A DNA stretch of 64,000 nucleotides from Oscillospiraceae bacterium (lineage in GTDB: Bacteria > Bacillota > Clostridia > Oscillospirales > Acutalibacteraceae), in NCBI GenBank assembly GCA_015065845.1, contig SVPQ01000011.1:1-64000 (forward strand), read 5' to 3'. This document shows positions 26,544 through 34,588 of the stretch, in pieces. A program made the translations under genes and the position numbers. Numbering within the stretch: position 1 is the first letter of the stretch; every line of letters starts with the position of its first letter. A model generated the notes under the pieces. That model was not told where the DNA came from. It saw only the letters and a program-made list of their open reading frames with translations, and did no database searches.

Positions 26544-27608
26544 TTATTTTGTAGCAGCTGTTGCAGCAGCAATCATATCACTGATAGCCATTGTGCAACC
26601 TGCTGTTGCAAGGTCACCTGTTGCGTAACCATCTGTAGCAAGTCCTGCAAATTCAGTAGCTGTTTTACCAACAAGAGCAGCATCAAAAGCAGCAGCTTGT
26701 TCGTTCCACTCTAAAATTTTGCCATCGCCATTTTTATCCATTTGCTCTACAGGTGCTTTTGCCATACCATAGTCTGCACCAAGTTCAAGTTTTGTTTTAA
26801 CTTCTGCTGTTGCATCAAGTGTTGATTTACCAGCAACATCAAATGGCATTTTACCCTGTACGCAGTCTGTTTTAGCAACTACAACTTTACCTTCTGCATC
26901 TGTAACAACTGCAGCGATTGTTGTATCAACCTGAGAAAGACCTGCTGCTTCTGCTGTAGCATCTTTACTTGAATGTTCATTATCTGATACAAGAGCAACT
27001 GAAAGTTTGTTTTCAACTGTAGCTTTTGAATCAACTGCAGAATTAACAGCTTTTTCAAGTGCTGCAACAAAATCTGTCACATGAATGGTGCAACCTGCTG
27101 TTGCGAGGTCACCCTGAGTATAACCATCTTCTGTCATAAATGCTTTTACTTCTGCAAGAGTTTTACCCTTTGCTGTAGCTATAAATGCATCAGCTTGCTC
27201 ATTCCATTCTAAAATTTTGCCATCGCCATTTTTATCCATTTGCTCTACAGGTGCTTTTGCCATACCATAATCTGCACCTTTTTCATATTTAGTTCTTAAA
27301 TCTTCTGCTGCAACAACTTTACCTTCTGAAGTCCAAGCAGTCTTAATTTGTGCTGTATCAAGGTCAATTGCAGCAATTTTACCTTCTGCATCGAGAAGAA
27401 CTGCAACTGCAGTTGTGTTGAATTCGCCAGCACCATTTGTTTCGCCATCAGCGTCTTTTGCTTCGCCGTAGTTTGAAACAACGCCTAAACCAAATTTAAG
27501 AGTTGCTGCGTCATTACCTACTGGTTCTTTGTCACCTGAGCAACCAACTAAAGCTGCTACTGATAATACCATTACTAATACAAGTGCAAGACTGAGAATC
27601 TTTTTCAT
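26544..27608 (-). CDS. Two-repeat PplA-like lipoprotein with Ca-type loops
   Basis: 354 aa lipoprotein (lipobox LVGC, Cys 23). Two homologous halves, about 36-188 and 200-350. Each half has a beta-rich start like the flavin-binding PplA/FMN-bind lipoproteins, a loop DKNGDGKILEWN (125-136 and 291-302) that mimics an EF-hand/dockerin calcium loop, and GDLATAGCT (166-174 and 331-339) at the point where a flavin-attachment motif might sit, though canonical (S/T)GA(T/S) is absent. About 85 bases of DNA are nearly identical between the halves, pointing to recent internal duplication. Own promoter; apbE follows. A role in extracytoplasmic electron transfer is inference. Confidence 0.7.
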   Translation of the reverse strand: MKKILSLALVLVMVLSVAALVGCSGDKEPVGNDAATLKFGLGVVSNYGEAKDADGETNGAGEFNTTAVAVLLDAEGKIAAIDLDTAQIKTAWTSEGKVVAAEDLRTKYEKGADYGMAKAPVEQMDKNGDGKILEWNEQADAFIATAKGKTLAEVKAFMTEDGYTQGDLATAGCTIHVTDFVAALEKAVNSAVDSKATVENKLSVALVSDNEHSSKDATAEAAGLSQVDTTIAAVVTDAEGKVVVAKTDCVQGKMPFDVAGKSTLDATAEVKTKLELGADYGMAKAPVEQMDKNGDGKILEWNEQAAAFDAALVGKTATEFAGLATDGYATGDLATAGCTMAISDMIAAATAATK

Positions 27609-27668
27609 TTTAAATCCTCTCCTTTAATAATATTTTTCTTGCAAAAAGAGTTTTCACTCTTAAGTCGA

Positions 27669-27696
27669 TTATTACAAATTTTCCTATATTTGTCAA
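27669..27696 (-). promoter_or_regulatory. Promoter of the two-repeat lipoprotein
   Basis: Minus strand TTGACA, 16 bases, TAATAA; a small AAGAGT/ACTCTT hairpin lies in the short leader. This separates the gene from the rnf transcript. Confidence 0.65.
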
Positions 27697-27741
27697 TAGT
27701 ATTGTTAAAAAATAAACAATTATTTAATAATTTTAAAAAAA

Positions 27742-28245
27742 TCAAACAAGTTTTTCTAATTTTTTTACAAGTATTGAACTGATAATTCCAATAACTACAC
27801 CGGCAATTGTACCAGTAATTGAAAGAACAATCATATAATACCCAATTTGTATTGTATCAAACAGGAAAATTGCAACCAGAATCTGACCAAGATTATGAGA
27901 AATACCACCAATTATGCTTACACCAACAATAGAAAAAAGATTAATCTTTTTAAACAAAGTCATCAAAGCAAGACTTAAAACCGCCCCCGCTACGCTATAA
28001 GACAGTGTCATAATATTGCCACCAAAAATTAAAGCAACAATAAAAACTCTTATAAGTGAAACCGTTACTGCTTCTTTTAAACCAAATTTATAAAGCACAA
28101 AAATTATTATAATATTCGGAAGTCCCATTTTTATTCCGGGAACTGCAGTAGATATTGGTGGAAGCATTACTTCTAGGTATGAAAGCACAAGTGCTACTGA
28201 AGTCAAAACACCCAGAAGTGCTACTTTTCTTGTTTTCTTTCTCAT
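27742..28245 (-). CDS. Gx transporter family membrane protein (EetB/HepS-I-like)
   Basis: 167 aa, about five membrane helices, with PPISTAVPGIKMGLPNIIII typical of the Gx transporter family (Pfam Hpre_diP_synt_I). Members sit next to NusG-II proteins in rnf operons and as EetB in the Listeria flavin-based extracellular electron-transfer locus. Last gene of the rnf-led run, 13 bases after the NusG-II gene. Substrate unproven. Confidence 0.83.
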   Translation of the reverse strand: MRKKTRKVALLGVLTSVALVLSYLEVMLPPISTAVPGIKMGLPNIIIIFVLYKFGLKEAVTVSLIRVFIVALIFGGNIMTLSYSVAGAVLSLALMTLFKKINLFSIVGVSIIGGISHNLGQILVAIFLFDTIQIGYYMIVLSITGTIAGVVIGIISSILVKKLEKLV

Positions 28246-28258
28246 AAAATCTCCGGAT

Positions 28259-28639
28259 TTAAACTACTACATCTAATTCATTCTCAGAATTATCTGCAAC
28301 AATTTCTATTACAACCTTGTGTGGAAGACACACGATTGTTTCGCCTTTAAATGAAATTTTACTATGTCCTTCACATATCTTATCAGGACAGGAAGCATCT
28401 TTTATAAAGGCTTTGCCATCTTCAATTACCAAAGTATTTTTTCCATCATTCTGAGTTTTAATAACTACTTCCGTATTTACTGAAAGTGGATAACGTTCTG
28501 TTTCCTTGCCATCAACTTTTACTACAGCAAATGTTCCTTCGGTTCTGAAGATATTTAACAACAACAATCCTGTTGCCGCTACTGCAATAACAATAACGGC
28601 AAGGATAATATCATTTTTAGTTTTTCTGTTTTTACTCAT
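28259..28639 (-). CDS. NusG-domain-II membrane-anchored protein (EetA-like)
   Basis: 126 aa from ATG 28639, which starts one base after the rnfB stop (in-frame TTG 28648 overlaps rnfB and is less likely). One membrane anchor (about 10-28), then a NusG-II beta domain with the typical Cys pattern DASCPDKICEGH...CLPHK. Cys residues at the metal- or disulfide-prone positions are intact. Partner of the Gx transporter, likely accessory to Rnf or flavin-based export of electrons. Confidence 0.85.
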   Translation of the reverse strand: MSKNRKTKNDIILAVIVIAVAATGLLLLNIFRTEGTFAVVKVDGKETERYPLSVNTEVVIKTQNDGKNTLVIEDGKAFIKDASCPDKICEGHSKISFKGETIVCLPHKVVIEIVADNSENELDVVV

Positions 28640-28640
28640 A

Positions 28641-29459
28641 TTAACCAATTTTATTATTCATAAAGTCAATTGGTTTAAGGCACTTGGTAGGACAGTTTTC
28701 CTCGCACAAACGGCAACCTGTACATTTATCGTAATCAATTCTTGCAAGGTTATCAATGACTGTGATTGCCTTTTCAGGACAATTAAGTTCACATTTTTTA
28801 CAACCGATACAAGCATTTTTACAATTAGTACGGGCAAGCGCACCTTTTTGAATATTGCTACACATAACCGCAGTTTTACTCTCTTTAGGAAGTAATTTAA
28901 TAATGTGTTTAGGACAAGTACCAACACATTTGCCACAACCAACACATTCTCTGGGGTCAATGTGAGCAAGTCCGTCGTGAACACAAATAGCATTAACAGG
29001 ACAAACTTCAGCACAGTCTCCGCAACCTACACAACTATATGCACAATCAAATGGACCACCATAAACCATACTAGCTGCTTTACATGATTTGATACCATCA
29101 TAAATCGCATTTGACTTTGCGGCTTCACAGTCACCACCACAAGCTACAAAAGCAACTTTTGGTTCAAGTTCCTGAATTTTAACACCTAAAATTATTGAAA
29201 GTTGTGCTGCAGTAGAAGAACCACCAGGAATACACAAGTTTGGTTCTGCCTCGCCTTTTGCTACTGCTTCTGCGTAACCATCACAACCAGTGTAACCACA
29301 AGCACCGCAGTTAGCACCAGGAAGTGCTTCACGAACAAGTGTAACTTTTTCATCTTCATCAACTGCAAAAAATTTTGAAGCGAGTGCCAAAACAATACCC
29401 ATAACAAGTCCAACGCCTGCTACAACTCCAAGAGCTATTAAAATCGCATTTATATCCAT
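28641..29459 (-). CDS. rnfB: Rnf complex electron carrier subunit B
   Basis: 272 aa from ATG 29459 (GGAGAGTG upstream; the frame extends into rnfA without a site). N-terminal anchor (about 5-27), the Fe-S domain NCGACGYTGCDGYAEA, then four ferredoxin-type clusters (CVGCGDCAEVCP, CVGCGKCVGTCP, CIGCKKCELNCP, CTGCRLCEENCP). RnfB takes electrons from reduced ferredoxin. Last core Rnf gene. Confidence 0.96.
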   Translation of the reverse strand: MDINAILIALGVVAGVGLVMGIVLALASKFFAVDEDEKVTLVREALPGANCGACGYTGCDGYAEAVAKGEAEPNLCIPGGSSTAAQLSIILGVKIQELEPKVAFVACGGDCEAAKSNAIYDGIKSCKAASMVYGGPFDCAYSCVGCGDCAEVCPVNAICVHDGLAHIDPRECVGCGKCVGTCPKHIIKLLPKESKTAVMCSNIQKGALARTNCKNACIGCKKCELNCPEKAITVIDNLARIDYDKCTGCRLCEENCPTKCLKPIDFMNNKIG

Positions 29460-29475
29460 TTTACACTCTCCAACC

Positions 29476-30075
29476 TTATGCAAATAAATTATCGACAACG
29501 CCTTCAAAACCAAAGAAAGCGAGTGAAACAAATGATGCAGCAATCAATGTTGCAGGAAGACCTTTGAAATGCTCCGGAATATCACTCTCATCAATTCTTG
29601 AACGAACACCTGAGAAGAGTACCATTGCGAGCATAAATCCAAGACCACAACCCAATGAATTTACCATTGATTCGCCAAAATTAAAGCCATCTTTTATATT
29701 ATTAATTGTAACACCTAAAACTGCACAGTTTGTTGTGATAAGTGGTAAATAAACCCCAAGACTCTTGTGAAGTGACGGAATAAACTTCTTCAAGAAAATT
29801 TCAACAAACTGAACTAATGCAGCAATAACAAGAATAAACACAATTGTCTGCATATATTCGAGTCCTAAATTATTAAGAACAAACACCTGAATTGGCCAGG
29901 TTACTGCAGTTGCAAGTAACATTACAAATGTAACTGCAACACCCATACCAACGGCCTGATTAAGTTTTTTAGAAACACCTAAGAATGGGCAAATACCAAG
30001 GAATTGTCTTAAAACATAGTTATTAACTAAAACTGCTGTTAATAAAATCGCTACTAAAGATTTAAAAGTATCCAT
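29476..30075 (-). CDS. rnfA: Rnf complex membrane subunit A
   Basis: 199 aa, six membrane helices. NNYVLRQFLGICPFLGVSKK and LPLITTNCAVLGVT carry the paired membrane Cys residues that coordinate a Fe-S cluster between RnfA and RnfE. Start codon overlaps the rnfE stop by one base (TAATG). Part of the Na+ or H+ channel core. Confidence 0.96.
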   Translation of the reverse strand: MDTFKSLVAILLTAVLVNNYVLRQFLGICPFLGVSKKLNQAVGMGVAVTFVMLLATAVTWPIQVFVLNNLGLEYMQTIVFILVIAALVQFVEIFLKKFIPSLHKSLGVYLPLITTNCAVLGVTINNIKDGFNFGESMVNSLGCGLGFMLAMVLFSGVRSRIDESDIPEHFKGLPATLIAASFVSLAFFGFEGVVDNLFA

Positions 30076-30767
30076 TATTCACCCTCCTTTGCTTCGTTCG
30101 CTTTACATCCGCCATTACAAACGCCTGCTGACGGACATCCAGCACAGTTGAATTCTTTTTTCTTAATTGCTTTGCCTTTTGTAATTATATTAACAACTGC
30201 GATAAGAATACCATAAACCATTAAGCCACCCGGAGCTTTAACAAAAAACTCAATTTTGTAGTTTTCCATAAACGGAATCGGTATACCTGCAAATGAACCT
30301 GCACCAATAACTTCACGAACAGTTGCCATACAAAGAAGCGCAATTGTAAAACCAAGACCCATACCGATACCATCTAAAACGGACTTACCAACTGTATTTT
30401 TACCTGCAAACATTTCTGCACGACCTAAAATAATACAGTTAACAGTAATGAGTGCAAGGAAAACACCAAGGCTTTCGTAAAGGTCAGGTAAATAAGCGTG
30501 AATAAACATTTCTACCAATGTAACGAAACCTGCAATAACAACTATATAACACGGAATACGAACTGAATCAGGAATAAATTTACGAAGCAACGAAACAACT
30601 GCGTTAGAGCAGATTAAAACTGCTGTTGCTGCAAGACCCATACCAACCGCACTTGTTACAGAGTTTGACATAGCAAGTGTCGGGCAGGTACCGAGAATAA
30701 GAACGAATACAGGGTTTTCTTTGAGAAGGCCTGTAATTAAGATTTTCCAATAATTATTCTTTTTCAT
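30075..30767 (-). CDS. rnfE: Rnf complex membrane subunit E with Cys-rich tail
   Basis: 230 aa. Six helices with the RnfE/NqrD hallmarks NPVFVLILGTCPTLAMSNS and ALITVNCIILGRAEMFA. The C-terminal 30 residues add a soluble tail with four Cys (NCAGCPSAGVCNGGC), not part of the basic RnfE fold and possibly a metal or Fe-S site. ATG follows AAGGGGTGG. Confidence 0.95.
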   Translation of the reverse strand: MKKNNYWKILITGLLKENPVFVLILGTCPTLAMSNSVTSAVGMGLAATAVLICSNAVVSLLRKFIPDSVRIPCYIVVIAGFVTLVEMFIHAYLPDLYESLGVFLALITVNCIILGRAEMFAGKNTVGKSVLDGIGMGLGFTIALLCMATVREVIGAGSFAGIPIPFMENYKIEFFVKAPGGLMVYGILIAVVNIITKGKAIKKKEFNCAGCPSAGVCNGGCKANEAKEGE

Positions 30768-30770
30768 AAT

Positions 30771-31937
30771 TTAGGCCACCCCTTCCAATAATTTTACTGC
30801 TTCAAATACTTTTGAAACTGCTGTCTTATAAGCACCAGTTGTAACAGTTGCACCAGTAACAGTTTCGATATCTTCAAACTCTGTTTCTACTTTACCATTA
30901 AATTGTGTATAATATTCAGCTTTTGCACAAACATCACCAACTTTAGGTGTTTCATTCTGGTATTCTGTCAAACATGCAATTATCGTTCCACTCGCAGTTA
31001 CAGAAATCTTTATTTTTATAGTCTCATTTGACCTTGTATACTCATCACCATTAATACCATAGCCAGCTGCTTCTGCATCAAATATATAATTACCTGTTGT
31101 TGTCTTATATGCTTTCTTTATTTGTGAAGGCATATCTGCAACCCCTGAAATATCAATTTCTTCTGTTGAAGAATTAATAATCAACTGTGCATTTGCTTCC
31201 ATAGTAGCCTTTACATCATCTGCTACTGTACTTAAAACTGCGCCTGTATTATCAATAGCAATAAATTCTTCGCCAGAAACAAGAACATAACCTGTTTTAT
31301 TTTCTGCTTCATAAACTGCATCAACATTTTCTAACGCTTCAACCATAAACCAAGAAACAAATTTACCTTCTGCTGAAGGAAGTGCTTCTGAAAGATTATC
31401 GTTAAGGATTTCTTCTTCAGAACGGATATCTACAGAGCCACCACCAAGAATAATTGTTGCATTAAGTGCGTCTTTTACTGCATTTTTATAACCAGCAGTT
31501 GTCATTGTTGCACCTGAAACTGTTTCAACAGCGTCAATATCCTCTGCTGTTTTACCTTTTAATGAATCACCGTAAGTTTTTTCATAACCTAAAGTTTCAC
31601 CGCTTGAGAGACAAGTAGCACCTGTAACTGTGCCACTGCCATCAATACCGCACATGAGAACCATATTTGCACCGTAACCTGATGTAATAAGTTTTATAAC
31701 ATAGCCACCATTAGTTGCGGAATACGCTTCTGTAACTGTTGCAGGAAGTTCGTAAGTTGAAATATCAAGTTGAGTAAAATCGCCACCATCAGGATAAACT
31801 ACAAGAAGTGCTTCGTTTGCTGCTGCTGAAGCATTCTCTTCAATAATCGGGGCTGTAATTGAGTTTGTTAAGGCGAGAAGAACTGCAATAACAGCACAAA
31901 TTACTGTTAAAGATATTACACTTTTAAAATATTTCAT
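30771..31937 (-). CDS. rnfG: Rnf complex subunit G with two FMN-binding domains
   Basis: 388 aa, roughly twice a usual RnfG (about 200). One N-terminal anchor (about 7-24), then two FMN-bind domains: the first ends in ETVSGATMTT (acceptor Thr144), the second in ETVTGATVTT (Thr364). Each matches the (S/T)GAT flavinylation motif used by ApbE. Between them (about 170-270) is an extra linker domain. Sits between rnfD (4-base overlap) and rnfE. The extra flavin would add a redox step on the outer face. Identification as RnfG is firm by position and motif. Confidence 0.92.
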   Translation of the reverse strand: MKYFKSVISLTVICAVIAVLLALTNSITAPIIEENASAAANEALLVVYPDGGDFTQLDISTYELPATVTEAYSATNGGYVIKLITSGYGANMVLMCGIDGSGTVTGATCLSSGETLGYEKTYGDSLKGKTAEDIDAVETVSGATMTTAGYKNAVKDALNATIILGGGSVDIRSEEEILNDNLSEALPSAEGKFVSWFMVEALENVDAVYEAENKTGYVLVSGEEFIAIDNTGAVLSTVADDVKATMEANAQLIINSSTEEIDISGVADMPSQIKKAYKTTTGNYIFDAEAAGYGINGDEYTRSNETIKIKISVTASGTIIACLTEYQNETPKVGDVCAKAEYYTQFNGKVETEFEDIETVTGATVTTGAYKTAVSKVFEAVKLLEGVA

Positions 31938-32899
31938 TTCTTCGCACCCCCAAACATTTTACGAGCGGTTAATGAATCAATATATGGATTTAAAATATTC
32001 ATTATAAGTATAGCGAATGAAACGCCTTCAGGGTAAATACCCCATTCACGAATCAATACTGTAATTAAACCTGCACCGATACCAAAAATGAGTTTACCAA
32101 GTGGGGTTGTTGGTGATGTTACATAATCAGTTGCCATAAAGATAGCACCTAAAATAAGACCACCGGAAAGAACAAGACTTAATGCCGCTATTGGGTCAAA
32201 GCCGTGAAGTGCTAAACTAAATACAAACGCAGTGCCAATAAACGCAACCGGAATATGCCAAGTGATAACCTTTCTTACTAAAAGGTAGATACCACCAATT
32301 AAAAGTGCTACTGAACAAGTTTCACCAATTGCACCGCCTACATTACCGAGGAATAAATCTTTAAGACTTACTACTGTTAATACATCAAAAGATGTTCCGG
32401 TTTCAGCAGCCGATTGTAATCCACCTACAATTTCTGGAAGTGGTGTTGCACCTGCAGTTGAGTCAACCGGGAATGCTGCCTGTGTAAGAGAAGAGAATGC
32501 AACAAGCATAAATACTCTTGCAGTAATTGCAGGGTTTACAACATTTCTACCAATACCACCGAAAAGACACTTAACGATGATGATAGCGAAAAGTGTGCCA
32601 ATTGCCGCTTGCCAGAGCGGTACATTAGCAGGTAAATTGAGTGCTAAAAGTAAACCTGTAACTACAGCACTTAAATCGCTTATAGTCTGTTGCTTTTTTA
32701 CTATTAGATTAAAAAGGAATTCTGAAAGAACTGCTACGCCCACACAAACTGCAATAACTGCTAATGATGTAATGCCAAAAATCACTACACCCGCAATAGT
32801 TGCAGGTAAAAGAGCTATTAAAACATCGAGCATAATTTTTTGTGTGCTTCTTTTACTGTGAATATGCGGAGACACAGAAATATGAAGTTTGTTTTCCAT
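31934..32899 (-). CDS. rnfD: Rnf complex membrane subunit D
   Basis: 321 aa, about nine to ten helices. STAGATPLPE holds the covalent FMN acceptor Thr152; GRNVVNPAITARVFML and ATDYVTSPTTPLGK are conserved in RnfD/NqrB. Overlaps rnfC by one base and rnfG by four. Forms the ion path with RnfA/E/G. Confidence 0.96.
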   Translation of the reverse strand: MENKLHISVSPHIHSKRSTQKIMLDVLIALLPATIAGVVIFGITSLAVIAVCVGVAVLSEFLFNLIVKKQQTISDLSAVVTGLLLALNLPANVPLWQAAIGTLFAIIIVKCLFGGIGRNVVNPAITARVFMLVAFSSLTQAAFPVDSTAGATPLPEIVGGLQSAAETGTSFDVLTVVSLKDLFLGNVGGAIGETCSVALLIGGIYLLVRKVITWHIPVAFIGTAFVFSLALHGFDPIAALSLVLSGGLILGAIFMATDYVTSPTTPLGKLIFGIGAGLITVLIREWGIYPEGVSFAILIMNILNPYIDSLTARKMFGGAKK

Positions 32900-34206
32900 T
32901 ATTTATTTGCCTCCTTTGCCTTATATTCTCTCACTAATTCTTTTGCCAATTTATTTGTCTGAACAAGTGGTCTGTTTGCAGGACAGTTGTAAGAACAACA
33001 ACCACACAACATACAGAGTTCTGCACCCGCTTTTATTGCTGCTTCAGCATCTTTATTTTTATATGCTTTAGTAATTGCAGGGGCAGTTATGCCAAATGGA
33101 CAATTTGTAACACAAGTGCCACAACGGATACAGTTTGTTTCTTTTGGAACTGTTGTTTCTTTTTCTGTAAGTGCTAAAACTGCATTTGTCTGCTTTAATA
33201 CAGGTGCTGATAAATCGGGAACTGCAACACCCATCATAGGTCCACCATAAAGAACTGAGAAAGGTTCTTCTTTAAAGCCACCACAGAAATCAAACACATC
33301 TTTTAAAGGTGTACCAACAGGAGCAACGACAATTTTCGGTTCTTTTACTGATGCACCGTCTACTGTAATACATCTTTCAACAAGTGGCATACCTGTTTTT
33401 ATAAAGTTACCAATACCCGCCATTGTTGAACAGTTTATAACAACACAACCTACATCTATAGGTAAAGCACCATTTGGAACCACTTTACCAGTTGTGTGAT
33501 AAATTAAAACTTTTTCGCCACCTTGTGGGTAAAGTGACGGTAACACTTTTACTGTCATCCCTGAAACAGAAGCTGCTATCTCTTCCATTTTCTTCTGTGC
33601 TTCGTCAGAACCTTTTTCAATGCCTAAAATAACTTCTTTTACATTGAAATATTTTACAATTGACTCAATTGCAATTTTGATGTCATCTGATTTTTCAACC
33701 ATTGTTGCGGTGTCGCTTGTGATATATGGTTCACATTCCGCACCGTTAATAATAAGAGTCTCAACAGGCTTGTCTGAAGTGAATTTTGCATAAGTCGGGA
33801 AACCTGCACCGCCAAGACCAACCATACCACTGTTTTTAATAGCAGTAATTAAATCTTCCTTTGAATTAATTTCAGGTTTTCTGATGTTTTCATCGACAGT
33901 CATTTCACCATCAGATTCAATAACAACCATCTGTACAACACTACCATTAGATGTTGTTAAATCTGTGAGTTTTGTTACCTTACCTGAAACACTTGAATAA
34001 ATCGGAGCTGAAAGATTGTTAGTATCTTCTGCAATAAGAGTACCAACTTTAACTTCACTACCAACTTTTACAATTGGTGTAACAGGCTTACCAATGTGCA
34101 TTGACATCGGAATAGTAACAGTCTTTGGAGCAGGCATTTTAACTGAAGCCATACCTTCAGTTGTTTTTCTGCTCTTAAGTTTTATTCCGCGTAATTTAGA
34201 AGCCAT
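32899..34206 (-). CDS. rnfC: Rnf complex NADH-binding subunit C
   Basis: 435 aa peripheral subunit. N-terminal beta domain (about 1-110), NADH/FMN-binding part with GLGGAGFPT (131-139), SLBB-like segment, and two [4Fe-4S] motifs, CIRCGTCVTNCP (about 359-370) and CMLCGCCSYNCP (about 398-409). Passes electrons to NAD+. First gene of rnfCDGEAB, behind a consensus promoter. ATG follows AAAGGTAGG. Confidence 0.97.
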   Translation of the reverse strand: MASKLRGIKLKSRKTTEGMASVKMPAPKTVTIPMSMHIGKPVTPIVKVGSEVKVGTLIAEDTNNLSAPIYSSVSGKVTKLTDLTTSNGSVVQMVVIESDGEMTVDENIRKPEINSKEDLITAIKNSGMVGLGGAGFPTYAKFTSDKPVETLIINGAECEPYITSDTATMVEKSDDIKIAIESIVKYFNVKEVILGIEKGSDEAQKKMEEIAASVSGMTVKVLPSLYPQGGEKVLIYHTTGKVVPNGALPIDVGCVVINCSTMAGIGNFIKTGMPLVERCITVDGASVKEPKIVVAPVGTPLKDVFDFCGGFKEEPFSVLYGGPMMGVAVPDLSAPVLKQTNAVLALTEKETTVPKETNCIRCGTCVTNCPFGITAPAITKAYKNKDAEAAIKAGAELCMLCGCCSYNCPANRPLVQTNKLAKELVREYKAKEANK

Positions 34207-34291
34207 TTTAGAACCTACCTTTCAATGAGCTTTTTAGTTCTTTATAGTATTAATAAAAGTGCATAATTTATCACAATACACTATCTATAAG

Positions 34292-34320
34292 ATTATATAA
34301 TACTTACAACAAAGTGTCAA
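34292..34320 (-). promoter_or_regulatory. rnfC: Consensus sigma-A promoter of the rnf operon
   Basis: Minus strand TTGACA, 17 bases, TATAAT: full consensus. Start near 34285, leader about 80 nt. Confidence 0.85.
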
Positions 34321-34380
34321 TAATTCTAAATAGACAAAACTTTTCCGTAAAATTTTACCTTTTACACAATAATTCTTAGA

Positions 34381-34398
34381 TTGACAAATTATTGTCAA
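34381..34398. promoter_or_regulatory. Palindromic operator-like site
   Basis: Arms TTGACAA and TTGTCAA with a four-base spacer, 60 bases upstream of the rnf -35 box. It does not match the Rex consensus; the binding protein is unknown. Confidence 0.4.
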
Positions 34399-34521
34399 AT
34401 TCTGGAAGAAAATAAACAACAACTGTCGTGTAATTCAATTGTTTTCTATAGCAAAAGTTATAAACTGAACTTAACTTAATTATAACATTTAACGAAAATA
34501 ATACGACACAAAAAAATATTA

Positions 34522-34550
34522 TTGATTATTCGCATAAAGAATAATATAAT
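34522..34550 (+). promoter_or_regulatory. Promoter of the TIR-domain gene
   Basis: TTGATT, 17 bases, TATAAT, 38 bases before the ATG; ribosome site GCGAAAGG. Confidence 0.75.
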
Positions 34551-34588
34551 GTATTTTAGAAAATTTTGGGCGAAAGGATTTCTGATTT

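Larger units (their letters stand above)
34207..34588. other. Divergent control region between rnfC and the TIR gene
   Basis: About 380 AT-rich bases with no gene. It holds the rnf promoter (34292-34320), a 7-4-7 palindrome TTGACAAATTATTGTCAA (34381-34398) and the TIR gene promoter (34522-34550). Confidence 0.75.

Noticed and set aside
34207-34320. Rex operator downstream of the rnf promoter (TTGTGATAAATTATGCAC)
   Set aside because: Only one half-site fits; the other half is too degenerate.
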